From an uncultured Jannaschia sp. (GTDB lineage Bacteria > Pseudomonadota > Alphaproteobacteria > Rhodobacterales > Rhodobacteraceae), in the NCBI RefSeq assembly GCF_947494025.1, contig NZ_CANLTQ010000024.1, positions 1-43,220 on the forward strand: a stretch of DNA of 43,220 nucleotides, read 5' to 3'. The notes beneath the pieces were generated by a model. The model ran no database searches and was not told the DNA's origin. It was given only the letters and a program-made list of their open reading frames with translations. A program made the translations under genes and the position numbers. This document shows, piece after piece, positions 1 to 8,401 of this stretch. The first letter of the stretch is position 1. Each line of letters begins with the position of its first letter.

Positions 1-77
1 TTCTTCCTCTCCATCGGACACTCCTCGTGTTGGCTCGAAAGCCTATCATGGGTGTCCACTCGAACGGGGCAGGATCA
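1..77 (-). mobile_element. Terminal end of an IS3-family-like element (partial)
   Basis: The minus strand, read from base 77 leftwards, begins TGATCCTGCCCC and includes GTGGACACC. This resembles ends I recall for the IS3 family. It then reaches a GAGGAG Shine-Dalgarno and an ATG at base 14 opening a reading frame that starts MERK and leaves the window. Base 78 is exactly where homology to a P-type ATPase starts, in frame with its CPC motif, so the element's terminus is placed at 77. The family assignment is by recalled end sequence and layout only; the rest of the element lies outside the window. Confidence 0.6.
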
Positions 78-1214
78 GTGATCGCCTGCCCCTGTGCGCT
101 CGTCATCTCCACCCCTGTCTCCATCGTCGCGGCGCTGGCCTCCTCGGCGAGGAGCGGCGTGCTGATCAAGGGCGGAGCCTATGTGGAGGCGCCGGCGCGG
201 CTGACCGCGCTGGCCATGGACAAGACCGGCACCATCACCCTGGGCGAGCCGGAGGTGGCGGGCCTGCATCCCTTGGGCGACGCCTCCGAGCGGGAGCTGC
301 TGGAGGCTGCCGTGGCTCTGGAGTCGCGTTCCTCGCACCCGCTTGCGCGCGCCATCCTGGCGCGCGGCGAGCGCGACGGCATCGCGCGCACCGCCGCCGA
401 GGACACGCGCACGGTCCCCGGCCGGGGCGTCGAGGGGACGTGGCAGGGCCGGCCGGTCTGGCTCGGCTCCGATCGCTTTGCCGCCGAGAAGGGTCTGGAC
501 GGCGCGATCCCTCGCGACCTGGTGGAGCGGATCGAGGGCGCGGGCGCGACGCTGGTCACCGTCGGCGCGGGCGACAGACTGATGGGGCTGATTGCGCTGC
601 GCGACCGTATCCGCCCCGATGCCCACGCCGTGGTCGCCCGGCTGCACGAGTTGGGGGTCGGCACGATCGTCATGCTGACGGGCGACAACGAACGCACGGC
701 CCGCGCCGTCGCCGCCGAGGTCGGGATCGACGAGGTGCGCGCCGAGCTGCTGCCCGAAGACAAGGTCGCGGCGATCGAGGAGCTGGTTGCGCGGCACGAC
801 GTGGTGGCGATGATCGGCGACGGGGTGAACGACGCGCCGGCGATGGCGCGGGCCCATTTTGCCATCGCCATGGGCGCGGTAGGCTCGGACGCAGCCATCG
901 AGACAGCCGACATCGCGCTGATGACCGACGACATCGCCAAGGTGCCGTGGCTTATCAGTCATTCCCGCCGCACCATGGGCGTCATCCGCCAGAACATCGC
1001 GCTCGCGCTCGCCACCAAGGCCGCCTTTGTCGCCCTGACGGCGTTCGGGCTTGCCTCGATGTGGGGCGCCATCGCCGCCGACGTGGGCGTGTCGCTACTG
1101 GTCGTGGCCAATGCTCTGCGGCTGCTGCGCGCCGGGCGCGACGCGCCGCCGCCCGAGGGCGGCGAGCGGGTCGGCACGCGCATGGCGCAGGGCGCGCTGG
1201 CGCACGGGCATTGA
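78..1214 (+). pseudogene. cadA: Zn/Cd/Pb-type P1B ATPase, 5'-truncated by an IS
   Basis: About 378 codons of the C-terminal half of a heavy-metal exporting P-type ATPase remain. They begin at VIACPCALV (the CPC metal site of TM6) and continue through DKTGT (phosphorylated Asp near residue 48), the SSHPLA nucleotide motif, MLTGDN and GDGVNDAP, with the last two membrane helices intact. The helix residues TKAAF and ADVGVS fit the Zn/Cd/Pb subclass rather than Cu(I). The N-terminal metal-binding domain, TM1-5 and the actuator domain are missing, because an IS end abuts codon 1 of the remnant. An upstream in-frame ATG at 27 lies inside the IS end and would not make a working pump. Its company (ZIP, lspA, a CadR-like merR further right) fits a former Pb/Cd/Zn resistance cluster. 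Confidence 0.9.
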
Positions 1215-1286
1215 TCGGCGGCCCGTCGCCCTCTACTCAGGGCGGAAGAACAATGGCCACCGAACCACGGGGCGCGACGGGCAGGC

Positions 1287-1796
1287 ATGATGACACGATT
1301 GACGCGGCGCGCGGCGCTCCTCGGGGGCGCGGGCGCCCTCCTTTCCGGCTGCGTGAGCAAGTTCCGGTCCTATGACGGCCCCGCCGTGACCCGGCTGCGG
1401 CTTTTCAAGGGGGATAGACTGCTGGCCCTGGAGGGTACGCGACGTACCCTACGGACCTATCCGATCGGCCTGGGCTTCGCGCCGGTGGGCCACAAGCAGT
1501 TCGAGGGCGACGGGCGCACCCCGGAAGGGTCCTACGTCATCGATCGTCGCAACCCCGACAGCAAGTTTCACCTATCCATCGGCATCTCCTATCCGAACGC
1601 GGCGGACGTCGCCTACGCGGCGGCGTCAGGGCGGCATCCGGGCAGCGACATTTTCATCCACGGAGGGCCCCGGAGTGGCCTCGACCCAATGAACGTGCGC
1701 GACTGGACGGCGGGCTGCATCGCCGTCACCGACCGCCAGATCGAAGAGATCTACGCCATGGTCCGCGACGGGACGCCGATCGATATCCACGCCTGA
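1287..1796 (+). CDS. L,D-transpeptidase (YkuD) family lipoprotein
   Basis: A 169-aa exported YkuD-domain protein. The N-terminus has a twin Arg (LTRR), a short hydrophobic stretch and a lipobox-like LLSGC ending at Cys22, so it is probably a lipoprotein. The catalytic motif is clear: IFIHGGPRSG with His125, then 19 residues later TAGCIAVTD with Cys144 as nucleophile. L,D-transpeptidases make 3-3 crosslinks in peptidoglycan or attach proteins to it using this Cys. It lies between the cadA remnant and the convergent lnt, with no clear operon partner. Start ATG 1287 is followed at once by ATG 1290; neither has a strong Shine-Dalgarno. Copper is known to inhibit E. coli L,D-transpeptidases, so an extra copy in a metal island is notable. 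Confidence 0.85.
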   Translation: MMTRLTRRAALLGGAGALLSGCVSKFRSYDGPAVTRLRLFKGDRLLALEGTRRTLRTYPIGLGFAPVGHKQFEGDGRTPEGSYVIDRRNPDSKFHLSIGISYPNAADVAYAAASGRHPGSDIFIHGGPRSGLDPMNVRDWTAGCIAVTDRQIEEIYAMVRDGTPIDIHA

Positions 1797-1814
1797 GGGC
1801 TCAGCTCTTGCCCG

Positions 1815-3344
1815 TCAGATCCGCCGCCACAGGCGGGCCGCCCCGCCATCCGTAAGCCATGCTGACAACAGCGCCGCCAGAACGAGTGGCGGCAGCACGA
1901 GGTCGCCGAGCCGCGCGTAGAGCGTCGCGGGCCGTGCGGCGGGCAGCTCGGCGTCGAGGATGCCGGTCCGCTCCATCCCGAGGCGGGCGAGGATACGACC
2001 TTCCGCGTCGATCACTGCCGAGATGCCCGTATTCGCCGCCCGCACGACGGGCAGCCCCTCCTCGGCCGCGCGCATCCGGGCCGAGGCGAGATGCTGGCGT
2101 GGTCCGATCGAGGTGCCGAACCAGGCGTCGTTGGTGGCGTTGAAGATCCAGTCGGGCCGGATGGCCTTGTCAGCGACGTGGCCCGGAAAGACGATCTCGT
2201 AGCAGATCGCGACGCCGACAAGCGGCAGGCCCGGAAGCGCCAGTGTGCGCGGTCCCGGACCCGGCGCGAAGTCGCCCGGCGTCTCCACGAGGCGAGCGAC
2301 GGGCAGCCAGCGCGGCACGTATTCGCCGAACGGGACCAGATGGTGCTTGGCGTAGTCGGCGATCGGGCCGCCGCCGGCGCCGTATGCCTGCACGGCATTG
2401 AAGTAGCGCACCCCCTGTCCGTCCGCGACGCGGTCGGGCGCCCCCGCCAGAAGCACCTGTCTCGGCCCCAGCATCTCCGCAATGCGGTCTACGGCCGCCG
2501 CGTCCTCGCCCAGATAGCCCGGAAAGGCCGTCTCAGGCCAAAGCAGCAAGTCAACCGCACCGGGCGCCGCCGACAGGCGCAGGTAGCGCGCGAAGATCGC
2601 CTCGCGCAGCCCCGGTCGCCACTTCTCGGTCTGGGCGACGTTGCCTTGCGCGATCCGCAGGCGCACGTCCGTGCCGTCGGGCGGCGGCGCGGCCAGCCGC
2701 AGCCAACCGGCACCCGCCGATGCGATACAGATCAGCCCGGCGAGGGCAAACGCGCCCGTCCGCCGCCGCCCGTCCGCGCGTAGCGCGACCGCCGCTAGCG
2801 CGGAGACGAGCACCAACACGAAGCCCAGGCCGTAGCTGCCGACCCAGGCGGCAGGCTGGCGGAGCAGGTCGAACTCCGCCAGGGCGTAGCCCGTCAGGTT
2901 CCAGGGGAACCCGGTCAGCACGTGGCCGCGCAGCCACTCCGCCGCCGTCCAGCAGGTCGCGAAGGCCACCGCGCCCATGGCGCCGCCGGCCTTTAGCCGC
3001 GTGAAGGCGGTACAGGCGAGGGCGGGGAAAAGGGCGAGGAGTGCGCTCAGGCCCGACACGGCCGGGACGGCCATCCAGCCAAAGCGCTCGGCGTCGACCG
3101 CGAAGCTCTCGGCGATCCAGGAGAGCCCGAAGGCGAAGTATCCAAGCCCGAAGGCATAGCCGAGGGCGAGCCCGCGCCGTGGACGCGCACCCGCGACCAG
3201 AAGGAACAGCGCCGAGTAGGCCAGCGGCGCCGCCGGCAGCACCGAGAGGGGCGGCAGGGCGAGCACCGCCGCCGCACCGGCCGCGCAGGCGAGCGGGAAG
3301 GCCAAGCCCCCGCGGGCGGATCGCGCGGCTGCGGCGACGGTCAC
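1815..3344 (-). CDS. lnt: Apolipoprotein N-acyltransferase Lnt
   Basis: A 509-aa protein, the usual Lnt length. It has an N-terminal membrane block of about six helices (residues 15-215), then a nitrilase-like periplasmic domain and a C-terminal helix. The expected triad is visible: Glu271 in LLLWPETAFPG, Lys333 in YAKHHLVPFGEY and Cys381 in GVAICYEIVFP. Lnt adds the third acyl chain to mature lipoproteins. The start is GTG 3344, because it overlaps the lspA stop (GTGA) and places the N-terminus correctly; the same frame stays open upstream only as antisense-like Arg-rich sequence. It is last in the overlapping ZIP-lspA-lnt unit. Lnt is normally a single housekeeping gene, usually beside corC/ybeX or miaB, so this is probably an accessory copy. 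Confidence 0.93.
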   Translation of the reverse strand: MTVAAAARSARGGLAFPLACAAGAAAVLALPPLSVLPAAPLAYSALFLLVAGARPRRGLALGYAFGLGYFAFGLSWIAESFAVDAERFGWMAVPAVSGLSALLALFPALACTAFTRLKAGGAMGAVAFATCWTAAEWLRGHVLTGFPWNLTGYALAEFDLLRQPAAWVGSYGLGFVLVLVSALAAVALRADGRRRTGAFALAGLICIASAGAGWLRLAAPPPDGTDVRLRIAQGNVAQTEKWRPGLREAIFARYLRLSAAPGAVDLLLWPETAFPGYLGEDAAAVDRIAEMLGPRQVLLAGAPDRVADGQGVRYFNAVQAYGAGGGPIADYAKHHLVPFGEYVPRWLPVARLVETPGDFAPGPGPRTLALPGLPLVGVAICYEIVFPGHVADKAIRPDWIFNATNDAWFGTSIGPRQHLASARMRAAEEGLPVVRAANTGISAVIDAEGRILARLGMERTGILDAELPAARPATLYARLGDLVLPPLVLAALLSAWLTDGGAARLWRRI

Positions 3345-3829
3345 GAGGCGGGGACGCGATCGGCGAAAAGCGGACGCAGGATCATGAGGGCCGCCCCGCA
3401 GACCACCGCCACGTCGGCGAGGTTGAAGGCGGGCCAGTGCCAAGTCCCAGCATAGAAATCGAGGAAGTCTGTGACCGCCCCGAAGCGGAGGCGGTCGACG
3501 ACGTTGCCGAGCGCGCCGCCGACGATCAGCCCGGCGGCGACGGCCTCGCTGCGTGTTCCGGCGGCGATCATGACCCGCAGCAGCCAGGCGCAGATCGCGG
3601 CGGCAACCAAGGTGAGCGCCCACCAGGGCACGTCGCCGAATAGCCCGAATGTCACCCCGGAGTTGCGCCCGAAGACGAGGTTGAAGCCAGGCGCGACCGG
3701 CACGCCGCCCGCCATGCTTGCAGCCTCCGCGACGACCAGTGCCTTGCTGGCCTGATCGACCGAGAGCGCCGCAAGCAGCGCGGTGCTGCCCAAGGTCAGG
3801 TTCCGATGCCGCATCGCCAGTCCGCTCAT
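3341..3829 (-). CDS. lspA: Lipoprotein signal peptidase II
   Basis: A 162-aa four-helix aspartic peptidase that cleaves prolipoprotein signal peptides. The two catalytic Asp motifs are present: GGALGNVVDR (Asp112) and FNLADV (Asp139). The ATG at 3829 overlaps the ZIP stop as ATGA, so translation is probably coupled; an alternative ATG is at 3814. It overlaps lnt by four bases. lspA copies beside Pb/Cd/Zn P-type ATPases are a known theme (pbrC-type proteins), which fits the cadA remnant nearby. Coupling to lnt is less familiar to me. Confidence 0.94.
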   Translation of the reverse strand: MSGLAMRHRNLTLGSTALLAALSVDQASKALVVAEAASMAGGVPVAPGFNLVFGRNSGVTFGLFGDVPWWALTLVAAAICAWLLRVMIAAGTRSEAVAAGLIVGGALGNVVDRLRFGAVTDFLDFYAGTWHWPAFNLADVAVVCGAALMILRPLFADRVPAS

Positions 3830-4608
3830 CCCAGCCAAACGTCGAGGAACAGCATGAGGACCAACCCCACGGCGAGACCCAGCGTTGCCCGGTTCTGATG
3901 GCCGCTTCGATGGGTCTCGGGAATGATTTCGTGGCTGATGACATAGAGCATCGCGCCCGCCGCAAAGGCGAGGCCCCAAGGTAGGAGCGGTTGCGACAGC
4001 GTGATGATGCCGGCGCCCAGGAGGCCGCCCACGGGTTCCACGAGGCCGGTCAGGGCAGCGATGCCCCAGGCTCGGCGTCTGGCGTAGCCCTCGCCGAGCA
4101 GCGAGACAGCCACCGCGAGGCCTTCGGGCGCGTTCTGCAGACCGATGCCGATCGCGAGCGGCAGGCCGCCGGACAGGCCGTCCGCCCCGAAGCCCACACC
4201 CACGGCGAGGCCTTCGGGGAAATTGTGGATGGTGATCGCGATGATGAAGAGCCAGACGCGCCTGAGCGAGGCGGCCTCGGGCCCCTCGCGCCCGCTCGCG
4301 AAATGCTCGTGCGGCAGGCGTTCGTTCAACAGCGCGACCGCGCCCATGCCGAGCAGGATCGAGACGCAGACGATGGCGGCGGGCATCGCGCCGTTCTCGA
4401 ACATCGGCTCGGCGGCATCGAGCGCGGGAATGATGAGTGAGAAGAAGGAGGCGGCCAGCATCACACCGGCCGCGAAGCCGAGCGCCATGTCCCGCGTGGC
4501 CCGCGACGGGAGCCGACCGAACAGAACCGGGACCGCCCCGATCGCGGTCAGCGATCCAGCGGCGAGGCTGCCGAGGACGCCGAGCAAGATGGGAGACAGT
4601 TCGGTCAT
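3826..4608 (-). CDS. ZIP family metal transporter
   Basis: A 260-aa ZIP protein with about eight hydrophobic helices. Signature motifs are HNFPEGLAVG (TM4) and QNAPEGLAV (TM5), which hold the binuclear metal site, followed by YVISHEIIPETH. ZIP proteins usually import Zn or other divalent metals into the cytoplasm, though GufA-like members are found in metal islands. The chosen start (MTELSP, 4608) has a GAGGA Shine-Dalgarno a few bases upstream; an upstream in-frame extension is Arg/Pro-rich and unlikely to be translated. It is the first gene of the overlapping leftward unit with lspA and lnt. Confidence 0.9.
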   Translation of the reverse strand: MTELSPILLGVLGSLAAGSLTAIGAVPVLFGRLPSRATRDMALGFAAGVMLAASFFSLIIPALDAAEPMFENGAMPAAIVCVSILLGMGAVALLNERLPHEHFASGREGPEAASLRRVWLFIIAITIHNFPEGLAVGVGFGADGLSGGLPLAIGIGLQNAPEGLAVAVSLLGEGYARRRAWGIAALTGLVEPVGGLLGAGIITLSQPLLPWGLAFAAGAMLYVISHEIIPETHRSGHQNRATLGLAVGLVLMLFLDVWLG

Positions 4609-4729
4609 GATCGTCCTCGCGGTGCCATCTTCTGGAAAGGGGGGTGGATGGGTCCGTCTTGGACGTTTCTTCCCTCTGCGAGGCAAGCATTGGCCGGCCA
4701 CTGAAGCGACGTTGCGATCGCGCGGCCGT

Positions 4730-4753
4730 AACCGGTGTTCCAGGCCCCCGGTT
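4730..4753. promoter_or_regulatory. Inverted repeat in the divergent ZIP / L,D-transpeptidase region
   Basis: The 212-bp gap 4609-4820 between the divergent genes holds AACCGG at 4730-4735 and CCGGTT at 4748-4753, separated by 12 bases with GTTCCAGG inside. It could be an operator for either unit. It does not match either MerR-type box set in this window well. Nothing else is evident in the gap. Confidence 0.25.
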
Positions 4754-4820
4754 CTGTTTCCGGGTCCGGCGTTCTATGAAGCGTCATCACATCGAGTAAA
4801 TCGAGGAGAGACGTTCCAGA

Positions 4821-5492
4821 ATGCTGACCAGACGCCATTTCATCGTGACGACTTCCGCCCTGTTCTCCGTATCGGCCGCTGGCCCCGGACTCGCGAATAG
4901 TTGGCCGACGGCAGCGCAGAAGGCGGCCTGGGACGCGCAGGTCACGCCATCGGCCTACAATCCGGCAACGACGAACCCCTGGGGCCTGCACCCGCGCCTG
5001 TTGCCGCAACGGGTCGAGGCGCGGCTTGGCCTCGTACCAGGCGACATCCACGTCGATGCGACGGCGCGTTACCTCTATCACATCGAGCCCGGCGGAACGG
5101 CCATGCGCTATGGCGTGGCCATCGGTCGGGGCGGTCTCTACGAGCCCGGCACCTACACGATCCGCCGCAAGGTGGAATGGCCGCACTGGACGCCCACGCA
5201 GGACATGATCCGCCGGGAACCCGAGGCTTACGCGCAGTTCGAGGACGGGATGGAGCCGGGCCCCGAGAACGCGCTCGGGTCGCGCGCGCTCTACCTCTTC
5301 GAGGGCGGCCGCGACACCTATCTTCGAATTCACGGTACACCTCATCCGACCTCGATGGGCACTCGTCAGAGTTCCGGCTGCGTCCGCATGGTCATGCCGC
5401 ACATCAACGACCTCTACGAGCGGGTCGAGACCGGGGTGACGGCCTTCCTTTACCCGGCTGAGGGCGACGGCCCCTCGACGGCGCATAGCTGA
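4821..5492 (+). CDS. L,D-transpeptidase (ErfK/YbiS type)
   Basis: A 223-aa exported YkuD-domain protein. It starts MLTRRHFIVTT, a Tat-like signal with cleavage after about residue 25 (GLANS). The YkuD core runs from about residue 75 to 215. The catalytic sequence is LRIHGTPHPTSMG (His171), then SSGCVRM (Cys187), the full HXX14-17[S/T]HGChN-like signature of active enzymes. A GAGGAGAG Shine-Dalgarno precedes ATG 4821. It is a different subfamily from the protein at 1287-1796, and is transcribed divergently from ZIP-lspA-lnt. Likely role: periplasmic 3-3 crosslinking of peptidoglycan. Confidence 0.9.
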   Translation: MLTRRHFIVTTSALFSVSAAGPGLANSWPTAAQKAAWDAQVTPSAYNPATTNPWGLHPRLLPQRVEARLGLVPGDIHVDATARYLYHIEPGGTAMRYGVAIGRGGLYEPGTYTIRRKVEWPHWTPTQDMIRREPEAYAQFEDGMEPGPENALGSRALYLFEGGRDTYLRIHGTPHPTSMGTRQSSGCVRMVMPHINDLYERVETGVTAFLYPAEGDGPSTAHS

Positions 5493-5582
5493 TTGCTCAC
5501 CGAGCCGACGCAGGGTGTCCTGCCCAGCCGACAGATCCGCCTCCGACATGCCACGGTCGGACGCCTGGGGACGCGGGCGACC

Positions 5583-5603
5583 ACCCGGCCGGGGAGGCCG
5601 GGT
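5583..5603. terminator. GC-rich hairpin between convergent genes
   Basis: ACCCGGCC (5583-5590) pairs with GGCCGGGT (5596-5603) across a GGGGA loop. It lies between the end of the rightward transpeptidase gene and the end of the leftward lipoprotein gene. There is no T-run, so it is a possible bidirectional terminator rather than a classic one. Confidence 0.45.
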
Positions 5604-5631
5604 CTCGCAGGCCAAGGTCGGCCGCATGCCG

Positions 5632-6000
5632 TCAGACCGGCGCCGGCGTCGCACGTCGATTGCAGATCGTCCGCCCCTCGACCGTGCGCAGCGGCAGCAT
5701 GGTGGTTTCCACCGGTCCGACATGGCGGTACCAGTAGCACCCGTCCTCGGGACGCAGGCGGACGAAGCTCAAATCCTGATAGGATGCCGCCAAGGCGTTC
5801 AGCCGCGTCAGCACCTCCCGCGACGGGGCCGGCTCCAATCCCGCGGTCTCGCCCAGCGGGACGGCACAGGCCCCGAGCGTCATCACGGCCACGAAGAGCA
5901 AGGCCGCCCGGCCCGTAGCTCCCACACGCGGCACAGGCCGCCCCTTCGTCGTCTGAGCGCCCATCCGCAGGGCCTCCGTGGCGATCGCTTCCATCATCAT
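5632..6000 (-). CDS. Small predicted lipoprotein, unknown function
   Basis: A 122-aa protein with a hydrophobic segment ending in the lipobox MTLGAC (Cys near residue 45), followed by about 75 exported residues with one pair of Cys in the mature part (DGCYWY and TICNR). I do not recognise the family. The first ATG (6000) overlaps the stop of the M23 gene as ATGA; an internal ATG at 5964 would give a more typical signal length. It is the last gene of the Sco/Dsb/PCuAC operon, so it may act in the envelope with the endopeptidase upstream. No terminator poly-T was seen after it, only the hairpin at 5583-5603. Confidence 0.65.
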   Translation of the reverse strand: MMMEAIATEALRMGAQTTKGRPVPRVGATGRAALLFVAVMTLGACAVPLGETAGLEPAPSREVLTRLNALAASYQDLSFVRLRPEDGCYWYRHVGPVETTMLPLRTVEGRTICNRRATPAPV

Positions 6001-7292
6001 AGCCTTCCTTCGGTTGCCATGCTGTCGGCGAGCGCGCCCTCGAGACGCACGCGCGCCTTGGCCAGCTGCTCCAGCGCCAGGCCGTCCTGTGCTTTGCGCG
6101 CTGCGACCTCCGTCAGCCGCTCATCGGACAGCGGGTCGGTGGGCCGGCCGTCCACAAGCACCTCGTAGTGCAGGTTCGGCCCGGTGGCCGTTCCCGTCGC
6201 GCCGACCCGGCCGATCGTATCGCCGGCCGCGACGCGCTGTTCTTCGGCCAAACCGTCGGACACGGCGCTCAGATGCGCGTAGCGGGTCATGGTGTCCGCT
6301 CCGTGCGCGATTTCGACGACGCGCCCGTAGCCGCCGCGACGGCCAATAAAGGCGATCCGTCCCGGGGCGGTCGCCTGCACCGGCGTTCCCTGCGCGGCGG
6401 CGAAGTCGACCCCCGTATGCATTCGCACGTTGCCGAAGACCGGATGAACGCGCCGACCGAAGACCGAGCTCAGTCGCGCGCCATCCACCGGTTGCGCGAA
6501 GACACGCTGCACCTCGCCGTCGAGGTAGATCGTGGCGCGGCCTGTCCCGTCCTCGGGCCAGGCGATCTCGTAGAGCGCGTCGCCGAGGTCGAGCGCCACG
6601 AAGAGGAGCTCGGGCTGGCCGACCGGATCGTCCCCGACACGGGCTTCGCGCCACATGAAGCGCAGCGTCTCGCCGCCCGTGAAATCCCGCCGAAAGTCCA
6701 CGCTGCCACCCAGCATCTGCGCCAGATCGACCGCAAAACGGGCGGGCATCCCGGACTCCTCCAGCGCCGCGAAGAGCGAGCTCTCGATGCGTGCCTCGCC
6801 GGCGAGGGAGATGATTTCAGGATCGGGGGTGGTGACGCGGGTCAGCACCCGGTCGCCGAGGATCGCCTCGATCCTCACGCCACCGTCGACGTCCAGGGTG
6901 ACGCGACCTGGAAGCTCGTCCTGCATCGAGACGACGCCAATCGTATGACCGGGGCGCAGCCGCCGCAGGTCATATTCCGCGCCGATGGCAAGGGCGATCT
7001 CCGCCCGGTCCGTCGCGGCGAGTCCGGCTTCCGCGAGCACCGCGTCGAGCGTCTCCCCGGGGGCGATCTCTCGCAACCAGATAGCGGGCCCCGGCTCGAC
7101 GTCCGGACCGGACGCCTCGGCCGGCGCCTGCGCCTTTGCCTGCGTCGGGGCCGGAGGTGCCGGCATCCGTGATCCGGCCGAGGCCAGGTCCGGCAGCAGG
7201 GGACCCTTCGTGACGTCAGCCGACAAGCCGACCGCCATCGATGAAACGCCGCCCGCCAAGGCCAGTCCCGCCGTCCAGAATCTCACTCTCAT
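5997..7292 (-). CDS. M23 family metallo-endopeptidase
   Basis: A 431-aa exported protein. It has an N-terminal hydrophobic segment, a Pro/Ala-rich stretch to about residue 70, an OapA/LysM-like N-terminal domain, then a C-terminal LytM/M23 domain of about 130 residues. Zn-binding and catalytic motifs are HTGVDF, the central RYAHLS and GPNLHYEV, matching the HxxxD and HxH pattern of active M23 enzymes such as MepM. These cut peptide crosslinks in peptidoglycan. Start and stop overlap the neighbours by ATGA on both sides, so it is firmly inside the operon begun at the 10.1-kb promoter. Peptidoglycan hydrolase in a Cu-chaperone operon is unusual. Confidence 0.9.
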   Translation of the reverse strand: MRVRFWTAGLALAGGVSSMAVGLSADVTKGPLLPDLASAGSRMPAPPAPTQAKAQAPAEASGPDVEPGPAIWLREIAPGETLDAVLAEAGLAATDRAEIALAIGAEYDLRRLRPGHTIGVVSMQDELPGRVTLDVDGGVRIEAILGDRVLTRVTTPDPEIISLAGEARIESSLFAALEESGMPARFAVDLAQMLGGSVDFRRDFTGGETLRFMWREARVGDDPVGQPELLFVALDLGDALYEIAWPEDGTGRATIYLDGEVQRVFAQPVDGARLSSVFGRRVHPVFGNVRMHTGVDFAAAQGTPVQATAPGRIAFIGRRGGYGRVVEIAHGADTMTRYAHLSAVSDGLAEEQRVAAGDTIGRVGATGTATGPNLHYEVLVDGRPTDPLSDERLTEVAARKAQDGLALEQLAKARVRLEGALADSMATEGRL

Positions 7293-7918
7293 GTCGCCCC
7301 TTCCGTTTCCTGTTCCATTGCGCGGCGTATCTTCGGAACCGCGAACTCCCTCGGTTCGTGATAGTCGACGGTGCTGACGAAGCGCCCCGCCGCGTCGAAC
7401 AGGAAGACGCTCGACGTGTGGTTCATCGTGTAGTCGCCGCTGTCGGTCGTAGCCCGCTCGTAGGTCGCCCGGAAGCCTTCGGCCGCGCGCACGATCTGCT
7501 CCTCCAGGCCGGTCCAGCCGCGGATCGCCGGATGGAAATAGCCGACATACTCCGCCATCGCTTCCACATCGTCCCGCTCCGGGTCGACCGTGATGAAGAC
7601 CACGTTCAGCTCATGCGTGGCCGTTCCCAGCTCGTCCAGCCAGCCGGAGATGTCGGCCAGCGTCGTCGGACAGACGTCGGGGCAGAACGTGAAGCCGAAG
7701 AACACCAGGCTCGGCTGCCCAACCAGCATATCGGGGCTGACGGGCCGCCCCTCGTGATCGACAAGGTCGAACTCCATCGCCGTGAGCGGCAGGGGCCGTC
7801 CGTCGTCTTCGCGCGCGAGTGCGCCGGAACCGTCGACCTGCCACCAGCCCGCCAGCAGCGTCAGCCCGAGTGCGGCAACGCCACCGGCGCCGTAACCGAG
7901 AATCGCCCTACGTCGCAT
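7289..7918 (-). CDS. Sco1/SenC family copper chaperone (copy 1)
   Basis: A 209-aa thioredoxin-fold protein anchored by an N-terminal helix. The Cu-binding motif FCPDVCP (Cys79, Cys83) and distal His in YTMNHTSS are all present. Sco proteins deliver Cu to, or reduce thiols of, the CuA site of cytochrome oxidase, or act more widely in periplasmic Cu/redox handling. Its ATG shares one base with the stop of the PCuAC gene (TGATG), and its own stop overlaps the M23 start. PCuAC and Sco are known partners in CuA assembly, so adjacency supports function. Confidence 0.92.
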   Translation of the reverse strand: MRRRAILGYGAGGVAALGLTLLAGWWQVDGSGALAREDDGRPLPLTAMEFDLVDHEGRPVSPDMLVGQPSLVFFGFTFCPDVCPTTLADISGWLDELGTATHELNVVFITVDPERDDVEAMAEYVGYFHPAIRGWTGLEEQIVRAAEGFRATYERATTDSGDYTMNHTSSVFLFDAAGRFVSTVDYHEPREFAVPKIRRAMEQETEGAT

Positions 7919-8382
7919 CAGCCCTCCGGCCCGCGCGCAGCGATGCCCAGGACCGGCGCCGCCACCGTCACCTTGCCGCCGTCCGAGAAGGTCAGCGTCA
8001 GCGGGAAGCTTTCGCCTTCCTGCATCGGGCGCCGAAGATGCATCAGCATGACGTGCATCACTCCGGGTGCGACCGCGACCGTCTCTTCCGGTGCGATGAC
8101 GATCGCGCCCGCCGGAGCCATCGTGCTGACGCCCCGGGCGTCGGTCGTGACCCGGTGGATCTCGGACATCATCGCGAGGTCGCTCCGCAGTCCGGTCAGC
8201 GTGACGGCCTCGTCGCCCGCGTTGCGGACCTCCATGAAAGCCGCGCAGGGCCGGGACGTGCCGATGGACGCACGCGACCAGGCGTTCTCGACGACGACAT
8301 CCTCGGATCCCGCCAGGGCGCCCGTTGCAAGCACGGGCGTCAGCAGCAGGGCCGCAAGCGTGGATCGGGCAACATGTTTCAT
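7918..8382 (-). CDS. PCuAC family periplasmic copper chaperone
   Basis: A 154-aa protein with a Sec signal (MKHVARSTLAALLL, cleavage after ATGALA) and a cupredoxin-like fold. The Cu(I) set is visible: MEV, a Met near the first loop, SEIHR and the GVMHVMLMHL motif, matching the H(M)X10MX21HXM pattern. PCuAC hands Cu(I) to the CuA centre of cytochrome oxidase together with Sco. The start is MKHV at 8382 with GGAAAT upstream; the longer frame upstream is not homologous. Nineteen bases separate it from the DsbA-like gene. Confidence 0.92.
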   Translation of the reverse strand: MKHVARSTLAALLLTPVLATGALAGSEDVVVENAWSRASIGTSRPCAAFMEVRNAGDEAVTLTGLRSDLAMMSEIHRVTTDARGVSTMAPAGAIVIAPEETVAVAPGVMHVMLMHLRRPMQEGESFPLTLTFSDGGKVTVAAPVLGIAARGPEG

Positions 8383-8401
8383 TCTTATTTCCTCGGAGCC
8401 C

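Noticed and set aside
1815-3965. A 716-codon version of Lnt
   Set aside because: Homology and the GTGA overlap with lspA place the start at 3344.
3341-4690. A 449-codon frame reading through lspA
   Set aside because: The upstream part is antisense-like Arg-rich sequence across the ZIP gene; lspA homology starts at 3829.
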